Assembly (NCBI RefSeq): GCF_900496995.4
Contig: NC_044008.1
Location: forward strand, 14,889,276-14,953,275
Length of the DNA: 64,000 bases
Origin: Aquila chrysaetos chrysaetos
Lineage: Eukaryota; Chordata; Aves; Accipitriformes; Accipitridae
Direction of reading: 5' to 3'
The notes under the pieces are model-generated. The model worked only from the letters and a program-made list of their open reading frames with translations. It was not told where the DNA came from and did not search any database. The position numbers and the translations under genes are program-made. Position 1 is the stretch's first letter. Every line of letters starts with the position of its first letter. Positions 38,592 to 51,875 of this stretch are shown piece by piece.

Positions 38592-38644
38592 AATTGGAGA
38601 AAAAAAAAAAAAATCTAAAAAGTTGGGGGAAAAAAAAAAAAAAA
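38592..38644 (+). repeat. A-rich tract cluster
   Basis: Two runs of about 13-15 A, separated by a short TCTAAAAAGTTGGGGG spacer. No retroposon body is recognised beside them. Confidence 0.8.
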
Positions 38645-40409
38645 GATTGTAGGCAGGGAAGCCAAATAGGAAAGCTCAGTTTGTTGGCTCTGTGACAGTT
38701 CAGGGTAGTAGTTTTCACCCTGGATTTGTGGACTGTATGACACATTGTATTGATAGGTGCATTTTTACTTAGAAATTTCTCCTGTATAGGTTGTGCTAGG
38801 GTATAGGTGTATCACCTTTTCTTAGTTCTGTTCTTGTGGATTTCTTTGTGGGAAGGGTGGTTCCCATGACCACAGGTTAAAACTGTTGGCCTGTAAATCT
38901 CAAGGAAGGAATGACAAGAATTGCTTTTGCTAATGATTGCAAAACATGTGTACACATATGATGTAATCGGGGGGAGGGAAGAGGAAAAAGTTTAGATTGC
39001 ATGCTCAATAAAAGGCAACTTATGCATAGAAGATGTTTAAGTGTTTGTCCTCTAAATTCTGTTTTTGCCTTTTTCCAGGGTATGTAGTAGGCTTGATTTG
39101 GTGTGTCTCAATTTTAAGGTACATAACTGTGTTCCTGTGTGCTATATTGAGTACCAGGGCTTCAAATATTTTTTTTATCCATCTCCCCTTATAAAGAAAG
39201 CATTTTTAAGGGGAAGGAGGGCACCAGCACACCTTGTGGACTATTTTTCCTGGCGTGCTAAGAAAAACAAACAGAATACTACCTTTTGGTCATCTATATC
39301 TATTACCTGAGATGACTTGTATAAACAATTAATACCAAGATCAGCAGGAGTCAGCAGAGGTCTGAAAGCAGTAGTACAATTTTGGAAGTCTGTGGATCTT
39401 GCCCAAAAGACCCTGTTGAGATGGGAAACTGTAGTTAGTTTCAGAGTGATCCTGTGTGATTCTGGAGCCAACCTGGACCCCCAGTAACATGAATTTTCTA
39501 CTGGGAGCAAATGGAAGTTGGAGTTTTGGTTTGGGCTTAGTGCTGTATTAGTACAGGTAGATTGCTTTTACATTCAAATAGACTTGAAGTTACAACCAAG
39601 TTAGCATCATGTGCTGGTTGAACTGAAAGGTCTTGCTTGACTCGAGACTCCTGCAACGAGTTCGTGTATTTTACATCTGAATTGTTTTTATCTGTAAATC
39701 TGATAACTCTTCTATACCCTTCCTCTTCTTCCTTGGCCCATGCATGAGTGGTAAATTGACTGTACAGATCACTTTGTTTCAACGATTTGATCTGTTTGTT
39801 CCAGTAAGCCTCAAGTTAATTCCCTTAGATTTGTACACATCTCTTAAAAATGAATCTTTATGTATACTGTGTGTATTCTGATACTTAAATACTGCTCCAG
39901 GAAATTGTTACTAATATTTTGCCTGTATTTAAAGGGTATGAGGCAATGGATTTACCAGTACTCTTAGTTTAGAAAAAGAGAGCCTCTTCTGTACTTGTGA
40001 TCAGGAAATAAGCTCTGCTTAAACATGGGGTGAACTGCCCATTTCCCCGTAGGTTGGTGAACACAGGCTATAACTTTTCATATGTTCAGGAGTGATAATT
40101 ATTCTCAGACATTTCAGTTATTCAATTCACTAAATATGGGTAAATTATCACTTTCACCGTCTACATATTTTGTAATATGTATTTAAAGTTACATAATTTT
40201 GCTTCTAAGGAAAGACAGTTGGCATATGTAGATAGGTTAGAAGGTTTTGATTAAATTTTTTTTCCCTCTAGTTATGTATGTTCTGTATATAGACCTTGTG
40301 GAGATGCAGAGCAGACGCAGTATAGAGATGGGAATTTGGTTGGTATACTAATCTTTCTGCACTGACATTAGTTAAGGACTTTGAGGTAAAGGTGCATGCA
40401 TCAGTATAT

Positions 40410-40413
40410 GTAT
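40410..40413. repeat. Target-site duplication GTAT, left
   Basis: Identical to the four bases immediately after the other end of the LTR. Confidence 0.75.
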
Positions 40414-41509
40414 TGGGTTTGTGTGGCAAGGTTTTGGTAGTGGGGGAGTTACAGGGGCGGCTTCTGTGAGAAGTTGCTAGAAGCTTCCCCTGTGTCCCAT
40501 GGAGCCAAGGCCAGCCAGCTCCAAGATGGACCCGCTGCTGGCCGAGGCTGAGCCCATCAGTGATGGTGATAGCGCCTCTGGGATAATGTATTTAAGAAGG
40601 GAAAAAAGTTGCGGCAAGCACGGAAACTGCAGCTGGAGAGAGGAGTAAGGCCATGTAAGAGAAACAGCCCTGTAGTCACCAAGGTTGGTGAAGAAGGAGG
40701 GGGAGGAGGTGCTCCAGGCACTGGAGCAGAGATTCCCCTGCAGCCCATGGGGAACACCATGATGAGGCAGGCTGTCCCCCTGCAGCCCATGGAGGACCCA
40801 TGCTGGAGCAGGTGGATGCCCGAAGGAGGCTGTGACCCCGTGGGAAGCCCGTGCTGGAGCAGGCTCCTGGCAGGACCTGTAGCCCCGTGGAAAGAGGAGC
40901 CCATGCTGGGGCAGGTTTGCTGGCAGGACTTGGGACCCCATGAGGGACCCACGCTGGAGCAGTCTGTGCTTGAAGGACTGCAGCCCATGGAAGGGACCCA
41001 TACTGGAGCAGTTCGTGAAGAACTGCAGCCCGTGGGAAGGACTCATGCTGGAGAAATTCATGGAGGACTGTTCCATGTGGGAAGGACCCCACGCTGGAGC
41101 AGGGAAAGAGCGTGATGAGTCCTGCCCCTGAAGAGGATGAAGCGGCAGAAACAATGTGTGATGATCTTAACCTCCGTTCCCCATCCCCCTGCGCCACTGA
41201 GGGGGGGTAGGTAGAGAATCTGGGAGTGAAGCTGTGCCTGGGAAGAAGGGAGGGGTGGGGGGAAGGTGTTCTGAGATTTGGTTTTATTTCTCATTACCCT
41301 ACTGTGGTTGATAGGGAAAATTAACTTAATTTGTTGTCAAAGTTGAGTCTGTTTTGCCTGTGATGGTAATTGGTTGGGTGATCTCTCCCTGTCCTTACCT
41401 TGACCCATGAGCCCTTTGTTATATTTTCTCTCCCCTGTCCAGCTGAGGAGGGGAGTGATAGAACGGCTTTGGTGGGCACCTGGCCTCCAGCAAGGGTCAA
41501 CCCACCACA
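40414..41509 (-). mobile_element. Solo LTR of an avian endogenous retrovirus
   Basis: A 1096-bp element. On the minus strand it begins TGTGGTGGGTTGACCC (from 41509) and ends CCACACAAACCCA (at 40414), giving the TG...CA ends of an LTR. The start matches a widespread bird ERV LTR family as I know it. It is bracketed by GTAT at 40410-40413 and 41510-41513, a 4-base target-site duplication. No gag, pol or env sequence lies next to it, so it is a solo LTR left by recombination. An AATAAA on the minus strand near 41288 could be its polyadenylation signal. It lies antisense to KMT2E in the 5' UTR intron. The ORFs of 143-225 codons inside it are by-products of its GC-rich internal tandem repeats. Confidence 0.88.
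40715..41105 (-). repeat. Tandem repeats of about 48 bp inside the LTR
   Basis: The motif CTGGAGCAG or a close variant recurs at 40721, 40803, 40853, 40906, 40954, 41003, 41048 and 41094, mostly 45-53 bases apart. The units also share CAGCCCATGG or CCCCGTGG blocks. This is an imperfect minisatellite within the LTR. It keeps several frames open on both strands and accounts for the long ORFs there. Confidence 0.8.
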
Positions 41510-41513
41510 GTAT
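41510..41513. repeat. Target-site duplication GTAT, right
   Basis: Pairs with 40410-40413 and marks the LTR insertion point. Confidence 0.75.
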
Positions 41514-44500
41514 AAAATCTAAATAATTACTTATCTAAAACCAGCACTGATTCATCTCATGAAATACTCCGCCTAATTATAGGCTAATCTAATCATAGTT
41601 AGATTTTTCTCCCTTAAACTTCTGCTCTGCATTTAGGGAAGCCCTAGTAATTTTCTGCGGAGGCATTCTGTGATGAAATCCCCAAGTCTTGAAACATCTA
41701 AACTGTGTAACTACTTTTTTTTTTTTTTTTTTAATCTTGTAATTGTGGAGGGGTGTTGACTGATAGAGGCAATTGCTAGAAAAAATTACTGAAGAACTTC
41801 AGGTGTATATTGAAGTCATAAAAACAGGAACAAAAGACTCTATTTTTGTAGTGCCTAGTGATGTGAGAAACTTGAACTGATGTAGCGATCAACTTGCTAA
41901 AATTAGTGTAGTGTTTTGTGTACATGGAAGATTCTTAGATTTGACCTAAGAAATAATTTATTTGTAAGATTAATTCATGATTTCACTGATGTCCCTTTAT
42001 AAATTAGGAAACAAATGTTGTATTGCGCCTTGCTTTGAATTCTATTCCTAACTTTTATAGTGCATTTTTTTTTTTTCACTTTTAAATGCTTTTTGTCTTT
42101 AGTATCTATCATGTGACAATAAAAACTGGAAATTGATTTATGGGGAAAGAAAGGCAAGGAACAGTGACATTGTCTGTGTAAAAAGCTGTCAGATGTACTA
42201 AGAAGAATAACAAAACCAGATTTCATTAATTTTTTTTCTTTTTTGGTTTTTGTAGTGTTAGGGTAAATGTGGATTAAAAATAAACCCAAACCAAAAGAAA
42301 AAAAACACATTGTTACGATAAGTGTGGGATATTAACTTGATATATTAATTTCTCTTCAGGATTTTTTATCATAAAGGCAAAAAAGTTGTTACTGGTGCTG
42401 CCACTACCTCTTGCCTTTGATTTTTATGAAAAGTTTTGCATCTGTGAACCCAGATGGGAGCTTTAGTATTCTTACACATACAGCGTATGTTCTAGCAGGC
42501 TTCTTAGTCCTATCCCTCTTCCCTCTCCCTTCTTAAAAAAGGTTAAATGTCTTGCAGAGGTGAGCTACCAATGTAGCATATAACCATGTGAGTTATACCC
42601 TTCCCAGTACAGCAAGTACTGTTTGGTTTCTTCTGGCTTGAAGAATATGCTTCATGATTAGCAAAAGTAAAGGTAAAACAGAGTTTTCTGATCAGATTTT
42701 TATTGTTACTTTCTGTTTGAATGTAAGTACTGGGAACTCAGTTTCTGAATTTATAAAAGAACATGCAAGTAAAAGTAGTTAAATGTTTTTAAAAAAATAC
42801 TTTTCCTACCTTCTTAGGAAAAAAAACAGAGAAAAGAAACAAAAGGAAACTTATATGGAAAATGCCATGGAAGAATTTTTCTGGACTCTTGACACTTAGA
42901 GGATGATTGATAGCTGGGATTATGAAACCTTGTTGGAGTCATCTGGACAGTTTGGCTAGACTTCAAGTTCTTATTTTTCAAGTGTACTTTCTGTCTAGGT
43001 GATCTATCATCTGCTTGTTTCCTGAAACTGTTCTATAGAGCTTTTGATGGTCCTACAAGAAGCAAGTGCAAGGAGGGAAAAAAGACATGCTGATAAAGTG
43101 GGCCTGGAGTTCCTTTCTGCCAACATCTGATCATAGCAACTGGATTTTGTTTTGAATGTTTGGACCCTGTAGGATTAGGTTTAAAAATACTGATGTAATG
43201 TCAAGAGATTACCCATTTACCTTCTGATTCAAGAGTTGAGCCCTCTATATTTGTGGTTTTTTCCTCCTTTGTGTACCAGTGGAAAAGCTAAGTTTTTTCT
43301 TCTGCTGTCACATGCTTGATCTTAGAAGGACATGGCAGAAAGGAAACATGTGGTCTTCGTTAGACCACAGAATAATGTTGTGTAAGTGGAATACCTCAGG
43401 GATAATATGTAAGTTATTTTCTGTTGTTTAATGCATAAATGATGTTCTCTGTACAAAGCCACACAGATTAATAATTTGGGATGTATTGTGCTGTTATACT
43501 TATGTTGTTAGAGCACAATTCATTTAAAAAAAAATAGTTCTGGTATCATAAACAAAGTGGATCATGAGAAGTATGGTGAGGCCTCAAATATTTTAGACTT
43601 GATATGGCTGTTAAGTCAAAAAGCTCCTGTGTATTCTCTAGAGAGAAAAAGAACTGCCATAGAAAATGTAAACCAATGTGGTCGAATGGTAAAGTGTGAG
43701 AAGTTTCTTGCAGGAGGTTGATCTTGTGCAAGATAAATATTTTAACCAGATTGAACAAAAAGTTTTTTGTTTTTTTAAGATGAAAATTGTATTATTAGGG
43801 CAAGGTAAACTTCTTAACTGCAATTAAATTAAAGCAAAATTTCTTCAAATAAGGAATGTGTTTTCATATAATAAAGCTGTGGTGGTGGGGTGATAATGAA
43901 GAAAATCCGATGAATCTAAGAAATGGCCAAAACTCTTTCAAAGCTTTTACAGTGTGTTATCACTAGAAGAATAGAGTGGGCCCTAACAAAATTGCAGGTC
44001 TTCTGCTGTTGAGATGTAGGTATGGTAGATGAGCTACTTTGCCAATAAAGAGCTGATCATTGAACTTTAGACCAGCAGTTTTTATATAGTGCCTTTTAAC
44101 TATAAGACCCTGAAATTAACTGGACAATTAACAGTGTGGTCTTTCTAACTTTCAAATTCATGTACTGCTTGAAGAAAGATTTTTCTTAAACAGTAAGTTG
44201 TGTATAATCTGCTTGGATTGTAGGAAGGCTTCTTCTCTAGCACCCTTCTTTCCACTTTTCCTGGCCAGTTATTTAAATGAAATGCACCTATGAAAACAGT
44301 TTCTTTAGAAGGCCGTGGGTGACAGATTGTCAGAGTTCTGAAAGAATAATGATTTGAAATAGATGGGTACTTGAAGAAATTGGAAGGTTCCATGTTATGA
44401 TAGCAGATAGTATTTTATGACTCATCTAAAATATCAAGCTTCAAAGGATAAGCAATCACTTTTAAGATGGATAGGGAAGAAAGTTCCCCAGTGGTTACAT

Positions 44501-47235
44501 TATTTTCTGTTCTGAACTTTCCAATTTTTGTAGTATAATCCAATAAAAATACTGGAAATATTTTAGTGTGTCATGACAATACTTCTGATTATGACATGAC
44601 AGAAAATACTTGCCTTCATCCCAAATCTGACATCACTGTAATGTTCATCACTGGATGGCCTGTAAGGTCACAGTTCTGTTAATAAGTGGGCACATAGTGA
44701 ATTTATCCTCGGTCTCCCCCAGCCCCTGTCACAGGAATTTATTGAGGATGGCTACTCATAAATAATGAGCTATGTTTGTTTGAATTAACTTGGCTGTGTA
44801 GGTATTGTGAGCCAGTGACTGCCTCCATTCTTCCATGCTTAACTATAGGCAGAGGAAAAGCATTGGAGGGTTCTGTGCGTGTGTGCGTGGTGAAGACCTG
44901 AAATCTTAAGGTGGTAAAAAAATAATGAGGTAGTATTACAATCATATTCTGCTTCCTTTTAGATGAAACAACTTCTGTTTAATGCTGTTTGGCAAAATAA
45001 ATATGAGTTCCTCAAGTCTGTGATTTTATTCAGTATAGATTAATCTCTTTTTGAGTGAATTCTGACTAAGGCTTAAAGACGTATTTCAATAGCTTGCAGT
45101 AGGGTAAGAAGTTCTATCTTGGCTCTGTTTCCTCCCCACCTTTTTTTTTTTTCTTACAAGAGTCATGATGTATTTGCTTGGTCAGAGATGATGGCATTAA
45201 TTGGGCCATGCGTTAGCAAATCAGTTTTCTCTATATACATAGCTCTAAAAACATATACATAGCTCCCTTCTTTTTCTGCATTGTTTTAAAAAAAAAAAAA
45301 GGCCCAAATTTCACTTGATTCTCAGATTTGGTAACCACATCTTTTCTTCCTGTGTTCACAATGAAGGTCACTTGAATATATGATAATTGGTTAACCTCAG
45401 TTCTATGTAAGTTTGCAGATGTTATAGCCTGTGAGGCTGCTAAGGCAGGTTCTTCACTTCCATTAGTGTCCCGCCCATTTTTTCTACCTGGTCAGAAGTG
45501 TTTAAAGAAAATTCAGTTAAGAAAAACCATACCACCACCAAAAGCAATTTTAAGTGCGAGAAACTTCTGTCTAAGTGAGGACCTTGTTCCCAGGCAGTTG
45601 TGTCCAGTATGTCTTTTAGACCTACTTTGAAACACAGTAAAACTGTTCTTTAGAATTATCTAGTAACAAGCATAAAATAAAATCTCTATTATGCTAATGA
45701 TTTGTTAGCATAGGTGGTGGTTGCTAGTGGAAGAACCCTTTAACCTGTGATAGCTGATTTACTTGGACTAAAAAAGTTGATGGTTTCTTTTCAGTTATTG
45801 GGTAGAAATTAATACAAATTTTTTACTTTTTCAGAAGAGGAGAACTAAATGGTAAGCTGATGTTTCCTGTAAGTTGTAGATGAGGCCATTCAAGGTTCTA
45901 CCCTATGAGTAAACTATATGGTGGCAGAATGAGTGCTCACTTAAACTGTAAGAGGGGCTTGGGGTTTCTCCTGTGCCATCTACTAAAAATATTCTATACC
46001 TGCTTTTGGTTTAACAGGTTTTTCTTGCTGTTTATTCTTGAAAACATTGTGTTTTCCTTAATTTTATGCACAGCTAGTGATACAGTTTGACGTTTGTGGT
46101 ATGTGATAAGAAAATGCTCAGTGTTTAAATGAGGAAAACAAGATATCCCAACAGCTAGTTGGCCTGATTGCTTTCCAGTGCATTGTATTTTGTGCCTCGT
46201 GTAATGTGACCAAAACACAACTTCTGCTGTCTAGTGGGAAAATGAACTGTAGAAGGTTTAGGCGCTTAAGAGCATGCCAAGATGTTTGATGTTAATTGCC
46301 AGACTTCAGTAGTGAGAGAAAATTGAAGAAGTTAGATGAAGACTTGGTGCCAGTTCATACCTTAGAGAAGCCCCATAGATGCCACTTCCTCATCCTGAAG
46401 ATACCAACTTTATCAATAAAAGGAGCAAATTCAGATTTAAGTCCACAATGCTTTTTCTGAAGTCCTTTTTATAAGTACACCATTTTTCACTGGAGGCTTT
46501 TTAGTTGTTTCTTGGCAATCTAGTGTTTGGCAAGGATGAGCGTGTTTAAAATACGTTGATCTCAAAACTGTTGGGCTTTTGTAGACTTCAAGTAAGATAC
46601 TACATTTTGTCAGATGGGAGAAGTGTATTTATTTGGCACTGTATGTGCTTCATTGCAAAGTGGTCTATGTCCTTGCAATTTTGACATTTTGGAAGGAGTT
46701 TGCAATTACTGATTATGCAAGCATTGAAGATGGGGGCATTTTGCTTCAATTACCTAGTCACTTGTGGAAAACCTTGTCTATATCAGGCTATAAAAATGCA
46801 TTAGTTTACTAATCTGTGAATAGAGATAGCTGAGGTGCTATGTACATCTCCTCTCATGTACTTGGTTGGGTGTTCTGCCCTACTTGGTAAGAGGAGTGGG
46901 AGACTAGTAGTAACTGGCATACAGATAGGATTGTTGTATTCACTTGTGCGAGTCAAGCAGATTGTAGCTTTTCTCTACAATTAAAAACTACTACTGACTC
47001 TTTTTAGTTTACTACTTTAAAAAAATCACTTCGGAAAGTGACACCTGATGGGTATAATATCTTCTGATGGTGATCTATTACAATGAGATGGAAATTGTTT
47101 CATATCATTATTGTGAATCATTAGAATGATTTTGGTTTAAAAAAAATACTGAATGGAAGTTATGACATTGTTTCTTTTGACATCCTTAGTTTGTATAGTG
47201 GACATTGAAAGTTGGTTGTTTTTTTTTTTTTAAAG

Positions 47236-47338
47236 TGCAAAGCAGAAGTGAACAATGCTCTCTAAGAAATACTTGAAAAATTCTGTAACCAGGTTTCTAT
47301 TGAAAGATACAGCAGCTGGGCTCTGACAACGCAGAGCA
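47236..47338 (+). other. KMT2E: KMT2E second 5' UTR exon candidate
   Basis: A 103-base block bounded by a T-rich tract ending in AAAG (AG at 47234-47235) and by a donor GAGCA followed by GTAAGC at 47339. It lies only 376 bases before the start-codon exon. It contains an ATG at 47255 with a 23-codon upstream ORF ending in TGA at 47324-47326. The supporting evidence is the pair of splice sites and the exon-like, less T-rich composition. No cDNA confirms it. Confidence 0.5.
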
Positions 47339-47714
47339 GTAAGCAGATGTACTTCACATTCAGTAAGTTTGCCATAAAGTGATTCTTTGTCACTTCACTG
47401 AATGTGATGAGTTTTTTTTTTTTAATCATCAATTTCAATGGTAATATTTTTGTGGGTTTGTAATATTTTTAAGTTCAGGCCTTAAGATCATCACAGTCTT
47501 AAAATAAGTGTATTTGAAGTTAACAACTTCTTTAAAGAAGATTGTTTTCCTTTTGCTTGTGTAAAATAAAAAAATGAAATCATTGTGACAGATAAAAGTG
47601 GTTTGGTGTTTTGTTTTTTTTTAAATACATGATGTAAAATTGCCTGGTTTTAAAATGAATTGACTCTGTCTTCTGCTTTTTCTTGTTTTGTTTGTTGTTT
47701 TTTTTTTTTAACAG

Positions 47715-47900
<186 letters not shown>

Positions 47901-48518
47901 TAAGTATGTGAACATAATTTGTAAGTTTTCTTATCTTTTTGTTTTTATTATTTTTTCCCTAGTGAGTACTTTTTGAATTCAGTTGGAGAGGACTTGGGAG
48001 TCTCCTTAGTTTTATTGAATTTTTAATTAATATTAATTTAATTGAAATTAATAACTGTCACTTTATTCTTAAGTGAGTTTTTTCATCTTCAGGGAGAGCA
48101 AAGGAGAGAAGCTAAACTGTTCTACAGATGCATATTTTTCTTGCTTATCAGACTGAGAAATACAGATGCTGCCTGGTTTGCTTTTCATGCTTAAAATATT
48201 TTGTCATTTCTGTTTCCTTTTAACTATATGTAAAAAAATAGTTTTGATTTCCCATTTTAGGTAAATTCATTTGGTGTGGTAAATTGCAAGAAAGTGGCAC
48301 TAATTAGATAAGGGTGTGCCTTTATGAAAGTTGAAGGCCTGTCTTAATTGTCTCATACCATGTCTTCACAAAGTTATTTTGTATTGAAAAGCTAGTAGAA
48401 ATTCACTTGTTAATTATTCATTTCAGTTAGTAACTGTGTATAAAGGATTACAAAGAGCCAGTGAAATCCTGAATTCAAGAAACTCTTCCTTTGCATGAAA
48501 TAAGCATAGTGAATTTCT

Positions 48519-48640
48519 GGGGTTTGGGGCAGGGGCTTGCTTTGGGGTTTTTTGGGGGGGGGGGGGTGTGTGTTTGTGGGGTTTTGGGGGGGCCGTGGGC
48601 GTGTTTTGGTGTGTGGTTTTGTGTTTGGTGTTTTGTTTGG

Positions 48641-48672
<32 letters not shown>
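48519..48672 (+). repeat. G/T-rich G-quadruplex-prone block with T28 tail
   Basis: From 48519 to about 48640 the + strand is almost only G and T, with many runs of four or more G (including a run of about 13), followed by a T28 run at 48645-48672 and CCCTTTAG. It lies on the coding strand of KMT2E about 0.6 kb after the start-codon exon. The end resembles a splice acceptor, but no exon-like ORF follows. Confidence 0.85.
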
Positions 48673-51600
48673 CCCTTTAGTGGTGTCTGAATCTGTAGAG
48701 TATCAATAGGCTAGAGTACAGGTCTTGTTGATCTCTGACTGGAGATTTTTGCTGTCAAACTAACATCTTTCCATGTGTGTAGTATCGACCTGGCTATTGA
48801 ATGTTATGAGAGGAGAAATAGCGTTTTGGACAACTTGGTTCTTTGAGAGGTGAAAGACCAAGGTGGTCTTTCAACTTTTACCAGTGTACATAGGTATATC
48901 ATCCTGTTGAGCTCTGTATATTTCAGAATAGTATCTGGATTTTTTTTTTTCCTCTGGTTTTTTTCTGTTGCTTTTGCATTAGTAGAATACATGACGGGTG
49001 AGTTTTTTGGGAAGAGATGGGTGTCAAAAGGTACTAAACTTTAAAGATCAAGAGAGTTTGTATAAGCCACAGTGAATCTTGTATACTTCTTTGCATATAC
49101 ATATGGAAAAAAACCCCAGTTAATTTCTTAGATCTAACAAAAAATGTTAAATTCATCATTTATATCAAATTGGGTTTTGGTTTGTTTTTTTAACCACTTG
49201 AGGTGCTGTTACTCTTTGCCTTCCTCTGAGCCTTTCTGTAGCAACGTTAAAGACTTTCCCTATCTTTGGTTACCACAAAAATCCATTTGCTTGTTTTAGA
49301 TATTGAAACAATGGATTAGACTTACTTTACATATATGCTTGAAATCTTTCATAAATCAAAAATAAATTTCATAAAGTGGTCCTTCATTTAACAGGTGCAT
49401 TGAATAAATAACATGAATTTAAATAGCTTACACGCAGTCTTTGCTTGAGAGTGTGTGCTAAGTAATGTTACTCTGTTTAAGAAGCAAGTGGCTTTCCTTC
49501 CAAACATTGAAAATGTTACACACTGTGAGCAGAACTCTTGAACAGCTTTTTAAAGGGAAGTTTATTTTCTGTGCTTTCAGTTATATATGAGGGTATTCTA
49601 ACTCTGCACCATTTATCTGAAGAAAACCAAGAATTTGCAATTTGAAGCTTTTTGTCACATTAAATTTTTAAAGTTGTTTTGTTAAACTCTCATATCATGA
49701 ACACTAGTTTCCTTGGTGCAGAAAATTTTTTAACTTGAGTGACCCACTCACAGCTCTTTTCATTATATTTTCCTGTGGTTTTCTTTTATGTTTAGAGATG
49801 GTCATGGTTCCCAAGGTTGCTGACATTCCTTGCAGATGCAGCATGCCATGCTGAAATTAAAATAAATATATACAGTTGTCAATATAAACAAGATAGAGTT
49901 CACAGTGTGTTATTTGCTTGATACTGTGGCACAGCGACCCAGTTAGGAACTGCTTTTCTTCGGATGTTAAGTGACTGTTACCAATTAGATTAATTCTTGT
50001 CATCCCTGCCATACTTAGGCTGAAAAACGTGTAGCTACATGATTGGCTTAAGCTTATTTAAAAGCCATGCCACTGTCAAAAGAAGTGTGACACAAAGGTG
50101 TGTCCCTAACCTACCTGCTTATACAGTTGTAAACCTTTTCTGTCACCATCTATGTGATTTACATGGGTTTTGTACATTTTCTTCCAGAGAATAGCGTGTT
50201 GGATATAGATTGTATTGATAGCGGTCATAGATTGTCTTTGACCAAGTTCTGGGGTTTTCCTGAAAGGGAGGAGTTGGAATTTCTTCACTGTGACTGACAG
50301 GTCTGGTATTGCTTCATCAGTTGCTGAAGTGTGAACAAACACAAGAATGGGGGAATGGCAAACTTAATTACGTAGAAGGAGCCCAGGAAAAAACTTCTAG
50401 CTTAGTGCAATCTCTTAGTTCTGAGAGATTTTTCCCTATGTGTCAAACTAAGGGATAAGCCTATCAAAAAGATGGATAGTTCACGTGATTACATAGTTTC
50501 ACATAGTATTTTAGTAATTGTAGCGAATAGCTATGTGGAGAATAACTCTTACTAAAAGGTTTGAACGTCTTAAAAATTGGGTGAAATAGTCTGTCTCTTA
50601 TCTTACTTGTACCTAAGTGGGCTCTCCAGTGGTGGATTGATCTTCATAGTGCCATAGTAGTCAGAACACATATAGTTTGCCTTTGTTTGTAAAAGGCTTA
50701 CTAAAGATGAGTATGTATGACTTCTTACTGTTAAAGACCTTGTAATAGTAAGCAGAGCCAGCCGCTTTTGAAGGTTTAGAATGCGCTTCCTGACTTAAGG
50801 GACCATTAGTCTAGGTTAGAGCATGAGCATAAGCTACACATTGGGAAATGCCATGGATGGTACTGCTCACCTGTTTTTTTTTTTAATACCTGTCTGTGTT
50901 TTTTAGAGTGAAGGCCTATATAATGAACCTAACAACCACAGTATATGGATCATTGTATTGAGTTCAATACCCAGGAGAAAAGATTATGAACATTGTTGTA
51001 GTCTTAAATAAATGAAAACCTACCCTTCTATAACTGTTGTTGAAATAGGGATTTTTTAAATTTTTTTTTTTTTTTTCTTAAAGTATTTTAGGACAATGGG
51101 AAGCTTGCTGTTTCCCTACAGATGGTATCGGGCCAGCCTATACTTGTAGGGCCTGCTATGAGATGCTTACGTAGCAGAACCTACCCTGTGGTAGGGAAGT
51201 AGTACTCAGTTCTTTGTTGTCTAGGTAGTGAAGCCCATCAGATGTGTTTGGTTAGATGAAGTGTTTTGAAATAGAAAATACTGTTTTTCATAAAAAATAT
51301 TTTACGTTTCTTTGTCTGAGCTGACGTTCAGCCAGATACTGCTGAGGTGTGCTGGTGCAAAGGGAAGACAGACCTGAACTCTTGAAAATTAGACCTATCA
51401 AACTGGTATATGGCAGATTGATGCTGCTGAAGCATGCTTGGAAGCAAGAGGTTTCATTTGGAGTTTTGACAAATGTTTTCAGGAAGGTACTATTAGCTAG
51501 AGTTTTCATAGCCTAAAGCTTGGATACCCACCTGCCTTTGAAAATTTTATTTTTAGTGAGATTTTCTTTCCCATTCGAATAGCTACATTTTTATAGAAGT

Positions 51601-51863
51601 GATTGGTAGCCCTAAATTCTGAGACTGATTGTATATTGGGTGTTAGTCAAAAAACACTCCCCCCCTTTTCTTAATTACAGGGTCAGAAACAAAACAGTAT
51701 TTAAAAGGGTTGGGGTGGGGGAGGTGGGATTTCTTAAAGATGAATTGGCTATTGCTTAGAATGGTTGATAATTGATTCCCTTAATACAGGTTAACTATAA
51801 GCTTGTAGGGATTGAGTTTTTGTGATCTGATCTTGTGTGTTGCTTATTTAATTTCTCACTAAT

Positions 51864-51875
51864 GCCATCTGCTGG
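51864..51875 (-). promoter_or_regulatory. Candidate CTCF motif, minus orientation
   Basis: The reverse complement reads CCAGCAGATGGC, a perfect match to the CTCF core CCASYAGRKGGC. Binding is inferred. Confidence 0.4.

Larger units (their letters stand above)
29102..47235 (+). other. KMT2E first long 5' UTR intron
   Basis: About 18 kb of T- and G-rich sequence on the + strand, as is usual for the sense strand of vertebrate introns. The recognised contents are listed separately: an intronic YY1 motif at 30280, a C37T7 tract at 37574, A-rich tracts near 38600 and a solo LTR at 40414-41509. No other gene is visible. Confidence 0.6.

Noticed and set aside
40477..41197. ORFs of 143-225 codons on both strands near 41 kb
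   Set aside because: They lie wholly inside the solo LTR and arise from its tandem repeats of about 48 bp. They are not retroviral genes.
48491..48709. 72-codon Gly/Cys/Phe-rich plus-strand ORF
   Set aside because: Its composition is dictated by the G/T-rich block and the T28 run.
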